Below, one piece after another: positions 1-9,783 of a DNA stretch of 31,050 nucleotides. Source of the DNA: CAZWLD01 sp964634685. GTDB lineage: Bacteria > Bacillota_I > Bacilli_A > Acholeplasmatales > JAEDCM01. Positions within the stretch are counted from its first letter, which is position 1; each line of letters opens with the position of its first letter. Location of the stretch: the NCBI GenBank assembly GCA_964634685.1, contig CAZWLD010000027.1, positions 1-31,050 of the forward strand, given 5' to 3'. Both the position numbers and the translations under genes were made by a program. The notes beneath the pieces were generated by a model. That model saw only the letters and a program-made list of their open reading frames with translations, did no database searches and had not been told where the DNA came from.

Positions 1-204
1 TAAAGTACTTCCATCATCAAAATATAAAGTAACAATATCATAATACTGATATGGATCATCAGAATGGATATTATATATTACTACTGATACATCAAAGCTT
101 CCTGTATAATGATTAAATACTAATACAGCATCATTTGCTTGAATTTCTTCAATCTTCTTATATGAGCCATCGGCCATTTTTATTAATGAACCCTCAACTA
201 AACA
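1..204 (-). other. Start of a Hint (intein/hedgehog-type) domain in the giant protein
   Basis: Residues 3188-3255 of the giant protein begin SSCLVEGSLIKMADGSYKKI and continue with IEEI, a Val-Leu-Val-Phe strand, HYTG and, near the window edge, VTLYFDDGSTL. The opening Cys, the CxxxGSxI block, the DGxxKxIEEI block and the TG turn are the N-terminal block of Hint domains, which include inteins, bacterial intein-like domains and pre-toxin Hint domains. Cys3188 (codon 202-204) would be the nucleophile. The C-terminal half with the expected His-Asn end lies outside the window, so splicing, self-cleavage or a purely structural role cannot be told apart. The residues before Cys3188 look like an ordinary end of the preceding beta-rich domain. 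Confidence 0.75.
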
Positions 205-3200
205 ACTTGAAGCTTCTGATGATATCTTGACGGTATATGTTGTACTTTCCATAACAAAGCTTGCGCTTGTTCCAGAACCAGTTAATTCAGTTCCACTTGT
301 AGGCTTAATAGAATAGGTTTTATTATTACTTTCTGAATATGAAATACTAAAGCTTACTTCTGCACCTTCAAGAATATAAATTTTTGCTCCACTTGAAGGA
401 GAAATTGAACTAGTTACACTACCTGAAGTATCCACAACAATTCCATTTGTAGCATTAACAGTAACACTAGCATTATCTAATGTAAATTCCATTAAATAAT
501 ACTTTGTTTCTTTCGTTATTAACTCAAATTCAGTATCACCAGTCGCCGTAAAGGTTGTTGAGCCATTTGCATAATAGTAATCTGTACCATTTGCTAGCCA
601 ATACTTTTGAGTACGTAAAATATAGTCTGTATTATTCGTAAAATCATCATAATCTGGCGCTGATGGAAGTGTAACTGTTTGATTGTAAACATATAATGTT
701 ATAAATACGTCCTTTAATGTAATCTTGTATTTATCAACCCATTTACCATAAATAGTTAATTTGTTATCAGTAGATAAGGTTGCTATATTTGCAACTATAT
801 ATTCTCTTGTAACTAATGTATTTTCATCATCAATATAGAAGCCAAGGAAATATTTACTATATTCTTTATCTGTATTCTTTATTGTATAATCAGGCAAGAT
901 AAAGGCGTCTGGTTTTGTTTCAAAGAAATATATTTCTTCGTTATCATAATCAGTATTATTAGTAACAACATTAACTATATATTTACTAGTTCCAGCTGGA
1001 TTCCATAAACCATAAATAGTTATATTTGTGCCATATAAAGAACCATCAATTGCATTAATAACCTGTGTACAAGCTGAATCACTAAACCATCCAATAAATG
1101 TCAAGCCACTTAAGCTTGTAGGAGTAGTTAATGTGAAGTAGCTTTCAATGTTGTACGTAGAAAGATTAGTATTGGTTATTTCTTCTTCACTACAATTCTC
1201 AAATATATTTTGATATGTTATAGTATATTCAACTGGAATCCATTTTGCATAGACATAGATTGATGTATAAATTATTTGTCCACCTATAGCCTCTGTTAAC
1301 TCACTATCAATATACCATCCACCAAATGTATAATGATTCTTAGTAGGATCTGCAACATTGACATTATGCAAGGTATATCCATTTGAATCAATTTGATATG
1401 GACCTTCGGAAGGAGATGTTATATCTCCACCATTAGTTTCATAGAAAATGCTTATATATTCAGAATACCAATGTTCATCTTTACTATAATATGTTCCTGT
1501 AGCAAAATTGACTAATTTATTTGACCCATATGGATAGCCTTTTAAATTTTCACTAATCACTGCAATAAGAACAAAACTATTGCTAAAACCACTTCCTTCA
1601 CCATGTCCCTCCTTTGAAGAAACTTGTAAGGTTGCGGATGAACTGACATTCATAACTGCACCATCAGCGGTTGTTTCAACAACACCACCAAATGAACCGG
1701 TGATATTTAAGGTTCCATTCATAATAAATCGGGCCGGACTCTTACTTGGATATACATATCCACCATAGCTAACATCGGTAAATGATTGATAGAACATTAA
1801 GGTTCCAGCAACATTCAATGTCGCATCTGAGTTTACAAACAAGCTTGAGCCCGTCATAAACTTATATTGATTATTGATTGTGTATATACCAGAATATAGC
1901 TCATAATCAAATTTCCAAGATATACCAAATAATACATTAGCTGTATTTACAGTAGCAATACTAACATTCATTGACATTGAGCCTGTCTTAGCTCCTCCAT
2001 AAATCTTAACATTAGTTCGACCTAACTTCGTTGTATATCCAAACTTCTCTGGGGTATATTTAAATGTAACATAGCTTCCGCTATTTAATATCAATAAACC
2101 AGAGCTATTTGAAATTATTGTCGCTGTGCTTGTATTATGACTAGCAGGTTTAGATGTATATAAACCTACATACGCTGTTAGAGTTGCATTTGAATGTAAT
2201 GTGAAGATAGATTGAATATTAGGCATATCATAAACATTAAATGGTGCGATACCACCCTTTTGATAGCTTGCGGTTGTACTAGTTCCTCCTCGATAATCAT
2301 AGACAACAAATGGTATATTAACATTTCCACTTGTACAAACAACCTGACTACCATTGTTTAAGGAATTCTCTTTAATAAATCCAAAACAGTTAATTGAACC
2401 TTCAGATGCAATTTTTGCGTTAGCCTCTAGGGTTATTTGACAATAGCTTCCTGAAGTTTGGGCGGAAATTCCTTGACCTTCATGTCCTAACACTCCACCA
2501 ATTGTTAATGTTCCTCCTGATTCAATTGTTAAGGTGATTCCTTCTTTTATCGTCAAGTTAGTCTTCATATTACTTGCAACAAGTGATGCATTTTCATCAC
2601 CAAAGGTTGCGGCTGAACCTTCTCTATTTAAAGTAGTTGTTCCTTCATATGGTAGAGCTAAGGTTACTCCTGACTTGATATAACAATTTGCTTTGATTAT
2701 AGGATTAGTTCCAATGATAACATAAACAGTATTTCCACTTACAGCGGCATTTAAAGCCTTTTCTACTGTTCCGTAATTTGTTGAACCAATATAGGCAACA
2801 GGAGACATTGTGACAGTAATCGTATTTGTTAATTCTGAATAATTATTAGAATCATTAGGCTTAAAGGTTACTGTAATTGTAATTGTGCTACTGAATGTAT
2901 TGCTGTAAGTAATTTCATCAAAGATAAATGTACCATTTGTTGAAGGTGAATTCGAATAATCTGTTTCTGGATTAAAACGATCTTCGTAATTCGTATTATT
3001 ATATTCTGGCCAAACAACAGTTGGTGTTGCTTTAGCTATAGTGAAGCTAATTGCCTCAGTTTCATCACCATAGTAATTATCTGTTTCAGGAACATTTGCT
3101 TTGACATAATATGTTCCGGCATTTGTTGGAACAGTATTTGTATAGGTTCCTGTAAGTGTTGATGAATATGTGAAAATAATACTACCAAAATTTGTATTAG

Positions 3201-6200
3201 CTGTTGGTACTTTAGCTGTTTCACCATACGTCCACCCTTCAATTACAAAATCAGTTATTACAGCACTTCCCTTTTCAACTGTAACATCTTTAGAAGCATT
3301 TGTAATTGTATAATTAGTAGCTATTAATGAATCTTCTATTGAAGCAGTAAATGTATATGTTCCAGCATTTTTAAATTCAACAATTGAAGAGACTGTTAAT
3401 GAATAGCTCGTACCATCAACTAAAGTAATTGAAGCAGTTGGATCTGTTAACACATTTCCAGTATATGTATAGCTTCCAATATTCCAAGAAACAGATACAG
3501 ATTTCTTTGAAATAGTAAGGCTGATTGCTTCTGTTTCATAGCCATTATAGTTTTCAGTTCCAAGAACACTTGCTTTGACATAATAGGTTCCAGCATTTGT
3601 TGGGACTGTAGTTGTATATTCCCCATCTATTGATGTTGCATAAGTGAATGCGATACTACCAAAATTTGTATTAGCTGTTGGTTCTTTTGCTACTTCACCA
3701 TATGTCCATCCTTCAGCTTTAAAATCAGTTATTACAGCACTTCCCTTTTCAACTGTTACATCTTTTGTTGTATTAGAAATTTCATAATTGTTTGTTATTG
3801 ATGTTTCCTCTGTTGAAGCGGTAAATGTATATGTTCCAACATTTTTAAATTCAACAATTGAAGATACAGTTAATGAATAGCTTGTACCATCAACTAAAGT
3901 AATTGAAGCTGTAGGATCTGTTAACACATTTCCAGTGTATGTGTAGCTTCCAATATTCCAAGAAACAGATACAGATTTCTTTGAAATGGTAAAGCTAGTA
4001 GCTGTTGTTTCATATCCATTATAGTTTTCAGTTCCAAGAACACTTGCTTTGACATAGTAAGTTCCAGCATTTGTTGGGACTGTAGTTGTATATTCACCAT
4101 CTAATGATGTTGAATAAAGATAGACAATTTCACCAAAATTTGAAGTACCAGCTGGAGAAATTGAACTTCCATATACAATATTGCTAACCGCAAAATCTTT
4201 TATTTCTGCATTTCCTTTTTCAACTGTCACATCTTTTGTTGTATTAGAGATTTCATAATTGTTTGTTATTGATGTATCCTCTGTTGAAGCTGTAAATGTA
4301 TATGTTCCAACGTTTTTAAACTCTTTAGTTGTTGATACTGTTAATTCATAATCTGTTCCATCTACTAAGGTAATTGAAGCCGTTGGATTTGTTAGCACAT
4401 TCCCAGTGTATGTATAGCTTCCAATATTCCAAATAACTGAAACAGATTTCTTTGAAATGGTAAAGCTAGTAGCTGTTGTTTCATAGCCATTATAGTTAAC
4501 GGTTCCGACTACACTTGCTTTGACATAGTAGGTTCCAGCGTTTGTTGAAACTGTTGTTGTATATTCACCATCAATTGATGTTGAATAGGTATAAACAATT
4601 TCACCAAAATTTGTATTAGCCGTTGGTTCTTTGGCTGTTTCACCATATGTCCAACCTTCAGCTTTAAAATCAGTAATTACTGCATTTGCTTTTGTAATTT
4701 CAAATTCTAATTCAACACTGCTTAATTCAGTTGTATCCCATTTATAATTACTTGAATCCGTCAATGTTAATACTACATTATAGAATCCAACATTAGTTCC
4801 ACCAAGATTTTCAGTTACAGTATATAATGTACTTTCTTTGATATCCGCAGTTAATACTTCACCTGTATATTCCTTTGATTGAATACTAATTACATTTACT
4901 ATTTGCTTTGTTATCGTTAAAGTATGAGTTATTGAACCTTGATAATAATCTGAATTTATTGTTAATGTTTGACTAACACTTCCAGCATTTGTTAGACCTG
5001 TATTTCCTAAAACTTCAATACCTAATAATTCAGTATCACCATTGTAGATGATAAATTGTAAATATTGAATGCTTCCATTATATGTAAATTCATCCTTAAT
5101 AATCACAATTGTTACCAAACGTTTTGATACTTCGATTTGAACATCAATTGGATCTGCATAATAGTTTGTATTAGCAGGAACAAATTGAGCTTTCATCGTA
5201 ACTGTACCAACACTTTCAAAGGTTAGCTTATCACTTACCAGGCTCCATGTTCCATCATCAGTAGTTTCAATAACTACGCTAGATATCAAATCACCGTATT
5301 GAGCAGTCAATCCGCTAGGGACAATAGGTGTATATTTAGCTTTATTTATTTTGAAGCTTACAGTTTCAGTTAATGTTTTATATCCTTCAGCAGCTGCTGT
5401 AAAGACTGCTTTATATTCTCCAGCATTTGTTGGCTTTTCACTACTGCTTGAACCATCTGGATAAATATATGTAATAGAAACAGTACCAAATTTGGCCTCT
5501 GCTTGAGGGTTTACTTCTTCTCCATAAGTAATATCAGAAATCGATGGATTTATTTTCCACTCATTATCATTTAAGTAAATATCATAATAAACTTTAATTA
5601 TAGCTTCGGTACTAGTTGACCATTTATAATTTGTGAAATCAATCAATTGAAGTACCACATAATATGTACCGGCATCAGTACCTCCAGCATTTTCTATTAC
5701 TGTATAAAGACCAGTATCAGAAATTGAAGGGGCTTGATGTTCACCTGTATAAAGTAAATCGTCAATTACAGGAGCATCAACTTCCTTCTTGTCAACTGTT
5801 ACATCATATGTATCATTAGTAAGTTCATAATTATTACCAATCGCTGGATCCGCAAATTCAGCTGTAAATGTATAATTTCCGGCATTTTTAAATTCATTTT
5901 TTGTTGATACAGTTAATGAATGATTTGTTCCATCAACTATTTGAATTGAGGCAGTTGGATTTGTTAACACATCTCCAGTATAGGTATAGCTTCCAACAGT
6001 CCATGTAACTTCAACTGCTTTCTTGGAAATTGTGAATTCATATGTTGCTACTGCACCATCATAGTTATCAGTTCCGGCAACAGTTGCTTTGACATAGTAG
6101 CTACCAGCATCTGTAGTATTAGAAGGAATAATCTCTTCTTCAGTTATTTTATTAAAATATGTGTATACAATACTACCAAAGTTTGCAGTTGCATTTGCCG

Positions 6201-9200
6201 TATTTGGTGTATTTCCATATGTCCAACCAACAATTGTTAAACCAGTAATTTCTGCAATTGCTTTTTCTACTGTTACATTCTTTGTTGTATTACTAATTTC
6301 ATAGTTATTAAGAATTGATTCAACATCAGTAGAAGCCGTAAATGTATATATACCAGCATTTTTGAACTCATTTATCGTTTTAACTGTTAATTCATAATTT
6401 GTTCCATCTACTAAAGGAATTGAAGCTGTTGGATTTGTTAAAACATCTCCAGTATAGGTATAGCTTCCAACAGTCCATGTAACTTCAACTGCTTTCTTGG
6501 AAATTGTGAATTCATATGTTGCTACTGCACCATCATAGTTATCAGTTCCGGCAACAGTTGCTTTGACATAGTAAGTTCCCGCATTTGTAGTATTAGAAGG
6601 AATAATCTCTTCCTCAGTTATTTTATTAAAATATGTGTATACAATACTACCAAAGTTTGTATTTGCATTTGCCGTATTTGGTATATTTCCATATGTCCAA
6701 CCAACAATTGTTAAACCAGTAATTTCTACAGTTGCTTTTGATACTGTTACATTCTTTTTTGTATTACTAATTTCATAGTTATTAAGAATTGATTCGACAT
6801 CAGTTGAAGCCGTAAATATATATGTACCAGCATTTTTAAATTCATTTTCTGTAGATACAGTTAATGCTTGACTTGTTCCATCAACCAATGGAATTGATGC
6901 CGTTGGTTTTGTTAATTCACTACCTGTGTAGGTGTAACTTCCAACAGTCCAAACAACAGGTACAGATTTCTTTGAAATTGTGAAGTAAAATGTTGCTACT
7001 GCACCATCATAGTTATCAGTTCCGGCAACAGTTGCTTTGACATAGTAGCTACCAGCATCTGTAGTATTAGAAGGAATAATCTCTTCTTCAGTTATTTTAT
7101 TAAAATATGTGTATACAATACTACCAAAGTTTGCAGTTGCATTTGCCGTATTTGGTGTATTTCCATATGTCCAACCAACAATTGTTAAACCAGTAATTTC
7201 TGCAATTGCTTTTTCTACTGTTACATTCTTTGTTGTATTACTAATTTCATAGTTATTAAGAATTGATTCAACATCAGTAGAAGCCGTAAATGTATATATA
7301 CCAGCATTTTTGAACTCATTTATCGTTTTAACTGTTAATTCATAATTTGTTCCATCTACTAAAGGAATTGAAGCTGTTGGATTTGTTAAAACATCTCCAG
7401 TATAGGTATAGCTTCCAACAGTCCATGTAACTTCAACTGCTTTCTTGGAAATTGTGAATTCATATGTTGCTACTGCACCATCATAGTTATCAGTTCCGGC
7501 AACAGTTGCTTTGACATAGTAAGTTCCCGCATTTGTAGTATTAGAAGGAATAATCTCTTCCTCAGTTATTTTATTAAAATATGTGTATAAAATACTACCA
7601 AAGTTTGTATTTGCATTTGGAGTATTTGGTGTCTCACCGTATTTCCAACCATCAATTGTTAAACCAGTAATTGCTGCATTTGCTTTTAATACTGTAATCA
7701 CTTTTACTTCATTATTGATAGTGTAATTATTCAATATATCTAAAACTGATGTTGAAGCGGTAAATGAATAATCTCCAGCATCTTTGAACACTTTAGTTGT
7801 TGAAACTATTAATTCATATTTTGTTCCTTCAACTAATTCGATTGAAGCTGTTGGTTTTGTTAACACATCTCCAGTATAAGTATAGTTTTCGGCAACTACC
7901 CAATTTACTTCGGCATTTCTTTTAGAAATCGTAAATGAAGCTGTTTTCTCACAGCTAATATAATTTGATGTTCCAAAGGATTTGGCTTTCACATAATATG
8001 TGCCAGCATTTGTTGGAATCTTTTCGGAATAAGCTCCATTTTCTTCTGATGAATAAGTAAATGTAATATTTTCTTTACTATCAAATCTTGATGTCGCATC
8101 CGGTTGATTAGGAGTAGCTCCATATACCCAGCCTTCAATATTTAATTCAGTAATTGTATTTTGGGCCTGAGTAATTACTAAATCATAATTATTAAAGCCT
8201 TGATATCTTTCATCAACAATTTCAATTTTAATTCGGTAATTACCAGCATCTATTTTTGAACCATCAAATTCAACACTATCGACAGAATATTTAACATTGA
8301 TACCTTCAACACTGCCATCGCCAATTGTAAAGCTAGCACGATGAGGATTACCATCATATTCGAATTCATTTTCATTAATAACAATACCTAATGTTTTTTT
8401 ATCAACATTAAAAGTTAATTCACGCTCAATTATTTCATAATTTGTTGTATCATTTGGCGTGAAAACCGCCGTTGCCGTAAAGGTAGTTGGTGTATCAATA
8501 ACTGCCAAAGGATTTTTCCAACTCCAGCTACCAGTTGTATAATTATTGTTGAATTCAACATTTGACAATAATTCACTATATACAGCCGTATTCAAATAAT
8601 CTGGATTAACAACATCTAATGTTGCCTTCTTAATTTTTAGTATTCCCTTATTAATCGTCGGATCATAGTTTCCATTTAAAACACTAACATCCAAATCATA
8701 TTCTCCAGCATTGAGCTTAGAAGGTAATTCTACTAATGAAATACCAATATTAGCGATATTCTCTGTTCCAAGGACATTCCATTCAATAGTTGGGAGAGCT
8801 TCACCATAGGTAATTTCATAATTATTAACAGTAATTGTAATCGGACATTTATTAATTACCAATTCTCCTTCATAAGAGCCTTCATAAAAATCGCTATCAA
8901 TTTCTAAAGCATAAGGTTCATTTATTATTTCAGTTCTTTCAAATCCATAATAGATAACCTCTACATCGACGTTTTCTGATAATTCAAATGTTGGCTTATG
9001 CTTTTGGCCATTGTAAATAAAGGTATCCACTACATTAATAAAATCGATTTTTCTCTTTGATACCTCAATTGTAACAGTATCATTGATAATTGGACGATTA
9101 GAATCGACAGGGACAAACCTAACGCCAAAGGTACTTGTGCCAGGATTACCAACTAAGGTATCAAGGCTAGATGTAAATTCCCAAGCTCCATATTTATTGC

Positions 9201-9765
9201 TCGGTAAATTGAAGTCATCAAGCGTATCGCCATATTGGGCACTCAATTCAGTCAATTCAGGTACCGTGTATTCCCCACTATCAAAAATAGCTTCAATTTG
9301 AAGATTTCCCGTTAATTCATCTGGAATCTCCGACCAGCCAAGAAAATCATATCCATTTTTTAAAGGTTCACTTGGATATATTATTTCATCCTTCGATAAA
9401 ACCATTTGGGTATCGATAACCTCATTATCAACCGCAAATTCAATTTTGAATTTCACCGTAACCTGAATTTCAAACCTTTTATCAGAATATTCAATAACAA
9501 TTGTTTGATTACCAGGTCTTGTTGGATCAATCTTAATAACTATCATATCATCGGTAACTGGAACTTTGTCCTTTGAAAATAATGACTTATCAATAATTGA
9601 AATTTGACTATAATCAAAATCACCATCATAAACAATCTCTTTTGTAATTGTAGTCTCGTCAATATACAATTTTTTTGAAACACTATCTAGAATCACAAAG
9701 GATATACAAAATAATGTTACAAATAAAATAATCGATGCTATTATTATTTTCTTTCTTTTACTCAT
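1..9765 (-). CDS. Giant multidomain surface protein, MBG/InlB repeats plus Hint domain (C-terminus beyond window)
   Basis: I read this frame codon by codon through nearly its whole length and found no stop from the ATG at 9765 to base 1: 3255 codons, with the 3' end missing. A GGGAG ribosome site lies about 8 nt upstream. Order of parts: basic N terminus plus hydrophobic segment (residues 1-30, signal/anchor); an InlB-like stretch with NGYDFLGW near 141-149; Ig-like/MBG-type repeats about 535-2255, with recurring GWTYG, NAGTYYVKA and YTYTG motifs; a section rich in short G/S/T/N beta strands about 2255-2755, probably a right-handed beta-helix; Listeria-Bacteroides/InlB-B-type repeats about 2755-3175 (FIGWF, FLGFY, ITIYGLW); and a Hint domain from Cys3188. 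It is the last readable gene of the ABC-transporter operon, 18 nt after the preceding surface protein. A role in adhesion or cell-cell contact is inferred from the domain types. No cell-wall sorting signal can be seen because the end is outside the window. Confidence 0.9.
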   Translation of the reverse strand, partial: MSKRKKIIIASIILFVTLFCISFVILDSVSKKLYIDETTITKEIVYDGDFDYSQISIIDKSLFSKDKVPVTDDMIVIKIDPTRPGNQTIVIEYSDKRFEIQVTVKFKIEFAVDNEVIDTQMVLSKDEIIYPSEPLKNGYDFLGWSEIPDELTGNLQIEAIFDSGEYTVPELTELSAQYGDTLDDFNLPSNKYGAWEFTSSLDTLVGNPGTSTFGVRFVPVDSNRPIINDTVTIEVSKRKIDFINVVDTFIYNGQKHKPTFELSENVDVEVIYYGFERTEIINEPYALEIDSDFYEGSYEGELVINKCPITITVNNYEITYGEALPTIEWNVLGTENIANIGISLVELPSKLNAGEYDLDVSVLNGNYDPTINKGILKIKKATLDVVNPDYLNTAVYSELLSNVEFNNNYTTGSWSWKNPLAVIDTPTTFTATAVFTPNDTTNYEIIERELTFNVDKKTLGIVINENEFEYDGNPHRASFTIGDGSVEGINVKYSVDSVEFDGSKIDAGNYRIKIEIVDERYQGFNNYDLVITQAQNTITELNIEGWVYGATPNQPDATSRFDSKENITFTYSSEENGAYSEKIPTNAGTYYVKAKSFGTSNYISCEKTASFTISKRNAEVNWVVAENYTYTGDVLTKPTASIELVEGTKYELIVSTTKVFKDAGDYSFTASTSVLDILNNYTINNEVKVITVLKANAAITGLTIDGWKYGETPNTPNANTNFGSILYTYFNKITEEEIIPSNTTNAGTYYVKATVAGTDNYDGAVATYEFTISKKAVEVTWTVGSYTYTGDVLTNPTASIPLVDGTNYELTVKTINEFKNAGIYTFTASTDVESILNNYEISNTTKNVTVEKAIAEITGLTIVGWTYGNTPNTANATANFGSIVYTYFNKITEEEIIPSNTTDAGSYYVKATVAGTDNYDGAVATFYFTISKKSVPVVWTVGSYTYTGSELTKPTASIPLVDGTSQALTVSTENEFKNAGTYIFTASTDVESILNNYEISNTKKNVTVSKATVEITGLTIVGWTYGNIPNTANANTNFGSIVYTYFNKITEEEIIPSNTTNAGTYYVKATVAGTDNYDGAVATYEFTISKKAVEVTWTVGSYTYTGDVLTNPTASIPLVDGTNYELTVKTINEFKNAGIYTFTASTDVESILNNYEISNTTKNVTVEKAIAEITGLTIVGWTYGNTPNTANATANFGSIVYTYFNKITEEEIIPSNTTDAGSYYVKATVAGTDNYDGAVATYEFTISKKAVEVTWTVGSYTYTGDVLTNPTASIQIVDGTNHSLTVSTKNEFKNAGNYTFTAEFADPAIGNNYELTNDTYDVTVDKKEVDAPVIDDLLYTGEHQAPSISDTGLYTVIENAGGTDAGTYYVVLQLIDFTNYKWSTSTEAIIKVYYDIYLNDNEWKINPSISDITYGEEVNPQAEAKFGTVSITYIYPDGSSSSEKPTNAGEYKAVFTAAAEGYKTLTETVSFKINKAKYTPIVPSGLTAQYGDLISSVVIETTDDGTWSLVSDKLTFESVGTVTMKAQFVPANTNYYADPIDVQIEVSKRLVTIVIIKDEFTYNGSIQYLQFIIYNGDTELLGIEVLGNTGLTNAGSVSQTLTINSDYYQGSITHTLTITKQIVNVISIQSKEYTGEVLTADIKESTLYTVTENLGGTNVGFYNVVLTLTDSSNYKWDTTELSSVELEFEITKANAVITDFKAEGWTYGETAKEPTANTNFGEIVYTYSTSIDGEYTTTVSTNAGTYYVKASVVGTVNYNGYETTATSFTISKKSVSVIWNIGSYTYTGNVLTNPTASITLVDGTDYELTVSTTKEFKNVGTYTFTASTEDTSITNNYEISNTTKDVTVEKGNAEIKDFAVSNIVYGSSISPAGTSNFGEIVYLYSTSLDGEYTTTVPTNAGTYYVKASVLGTENYNGYETTATSFTISKKSVSVSWNIGSYTYTGNVLTDPTASITLVDGTSYSLTVSSIVEFKNVGTYTFTASTEETSITNNYEISNTTKDVTVEKGSAVITDFKAEGWTYGEVAKEPTANTNFGSIAFTYATSIDGEYTTTVPTNAGTYYVKASVLGTENYNGYETEAISLTISKKSVSVSWNIGSYTYTGNVLTDPTASITLVDGTSYSLTVSSIVEFKNAGTYTFTASIEDSLIATNYTITNASKDVTVEKGSAVITDFVIEGWTYGETAKVPTANTNFGSIIFTYSSTLTGTYTNTVPTNAGTYYVKANVPETDNYYGDETEAISFTIAKATPTVVWPEYNNTNYEDRFNPETDYSNSPSTNGTFIFDEITYSNTFSSTITITVTFKPNDSNNYSELTNTITVTMSPVAYIGSTNYGTVEKALNAAVSGNTVYVIIGTNPIIKANCYIKSGVTLALPYEGTTTLNREGSAATFGDENASLVASNMKTNLTIKEGITLTIESGGTLTIGGVLGHEGQGISAQTSGSYCQITLEANAKIASEGSINCFGFIKENSLNNGSQVVCTSGNVNIPFVVYDYRGGTSTTASYQKGGIAPFNVYDMPNIQSIFTLHSNATLTAYVGLYTSKPASHNTSTATIISNSSGLLILNSGSYVTFKYTPEKFGYTTKLGRTNVKIYGGAKTGSMSMNVSIATVNTANVLFGISWKFDYELYSGIYTINNQYKFMTGSSLFVNSDATLNVAGTLMFYQSFTDVSYGGYVYPSKSPARFIMNGTLNITGSFGGVVETTADGAVMNVSSSATLQVSSKEGHGEGSGFSNSFVLIAVISENLKGYPYGSNKLVNFATGTYYSKDEHWYSEYISIFYETNGGDITSPSEGPYQIDSNGYTLHNVNVADPTKNHYTFGGWYIDSELTEAIGGQIIYTSIYVYAKWIPVEYTITYQNIFENCSEEEITNTNLSTYNIESYFTLTTPTSLSGLTFIGWFSDSACTQVINAIDGSLYGTNITIYGLWNPAGTSKYIVNVVTNNTDYDNEEIYFFETKPDAFILPDYTIKNTDKEYSKYFLGFYIDDENTLVTREYIVANIATLSTDNKLTIYGKWVDKYKITLKDVFITLYVYNQTVTLPSAPDYDDFTNNTDYILRTQKYWLANGTDYYYANGSTTFTATGDTEFELITKETKYYLMEFTLDNASVTVNATNGIVVDTSGSVTSSISPSSGAKIYILEGAEVSFSISYSESNNKTYSIKPTSGTELTGSGTSASFVMESTTYTVKISSEASSCLVEGSLIKMADGSYKKIEEIQANDAVLVFNHYTGSFDVSVVIYNIHSDDPYQYYDIVTLYFDDGSTL
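6042..6671 (-). repeat. Near-perfect 630-nt direct repeat, copy A (partner 6990-7619)
   Basis: Bases 6042-6671 match 6990-7619 with one difference, c at 6642 against a at 7590, which changes Val to Leu. The offset is 948 nt, exactly two 474-nt units. Flanking sequence diverges at once on both sides (6041/6989 and 6672/7620). This marks a recent in-frame duplication or gene conversion of a two-unit block. Confidence 0.95.
6990..7619 (-). repeat. Near-perfect 630-nt direct repeat, copy B (partner 6042-6671)
   Basis: Second copy of the duplicated block, 948 nt from the first, differing only at 7590. It encodes a further pair of MBG-type half-domains in the giant surface protein. Confidence 0.95.
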
Positions 9766-9783
9766 AAGCAATCTCCCTCTTTC

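Larger units (their letters stand above)
3000..8160 (-). repeat. Tandem 474-nt (158-aa) MBG-type repeats inside the giant gene
   Basis: Anchor strings recur every 471-474 nt: for example atttctttga starts at 3501, 3975 and 4446, and atttccatat starts at 6211, 6685 and 7159. Each 158-aa unit joins two Ig-like halves. One has the pattern TGLTIxGWTYG, then NTNFGSI, then NAGTYYVKATV. The other has WTVGSYTYTG, PTASI, and FTASTDVESILNNYEISN. Copies in 6000-7620 are almost identical; those at 3000-4700 form a second related group; those near 4700-5900 and above 7650 have diverged. All repeats are multiples of three and keep the frame. Confidence 0.85.

Noticed and set aside
3000..8160. Regularly spaced repeats that might suggest a CRISPR array
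   Set aside because: The period is 474 nt, similarity runs through the whole unit, and the frame stays open; these are protein domain repeats.
1580..9301. Short open frames within the first 9.8 kb outside the main frame
   Set aside because: They lie inside the giant minus-strand gene, lack ribosome sites and encode low-complexity sequence.
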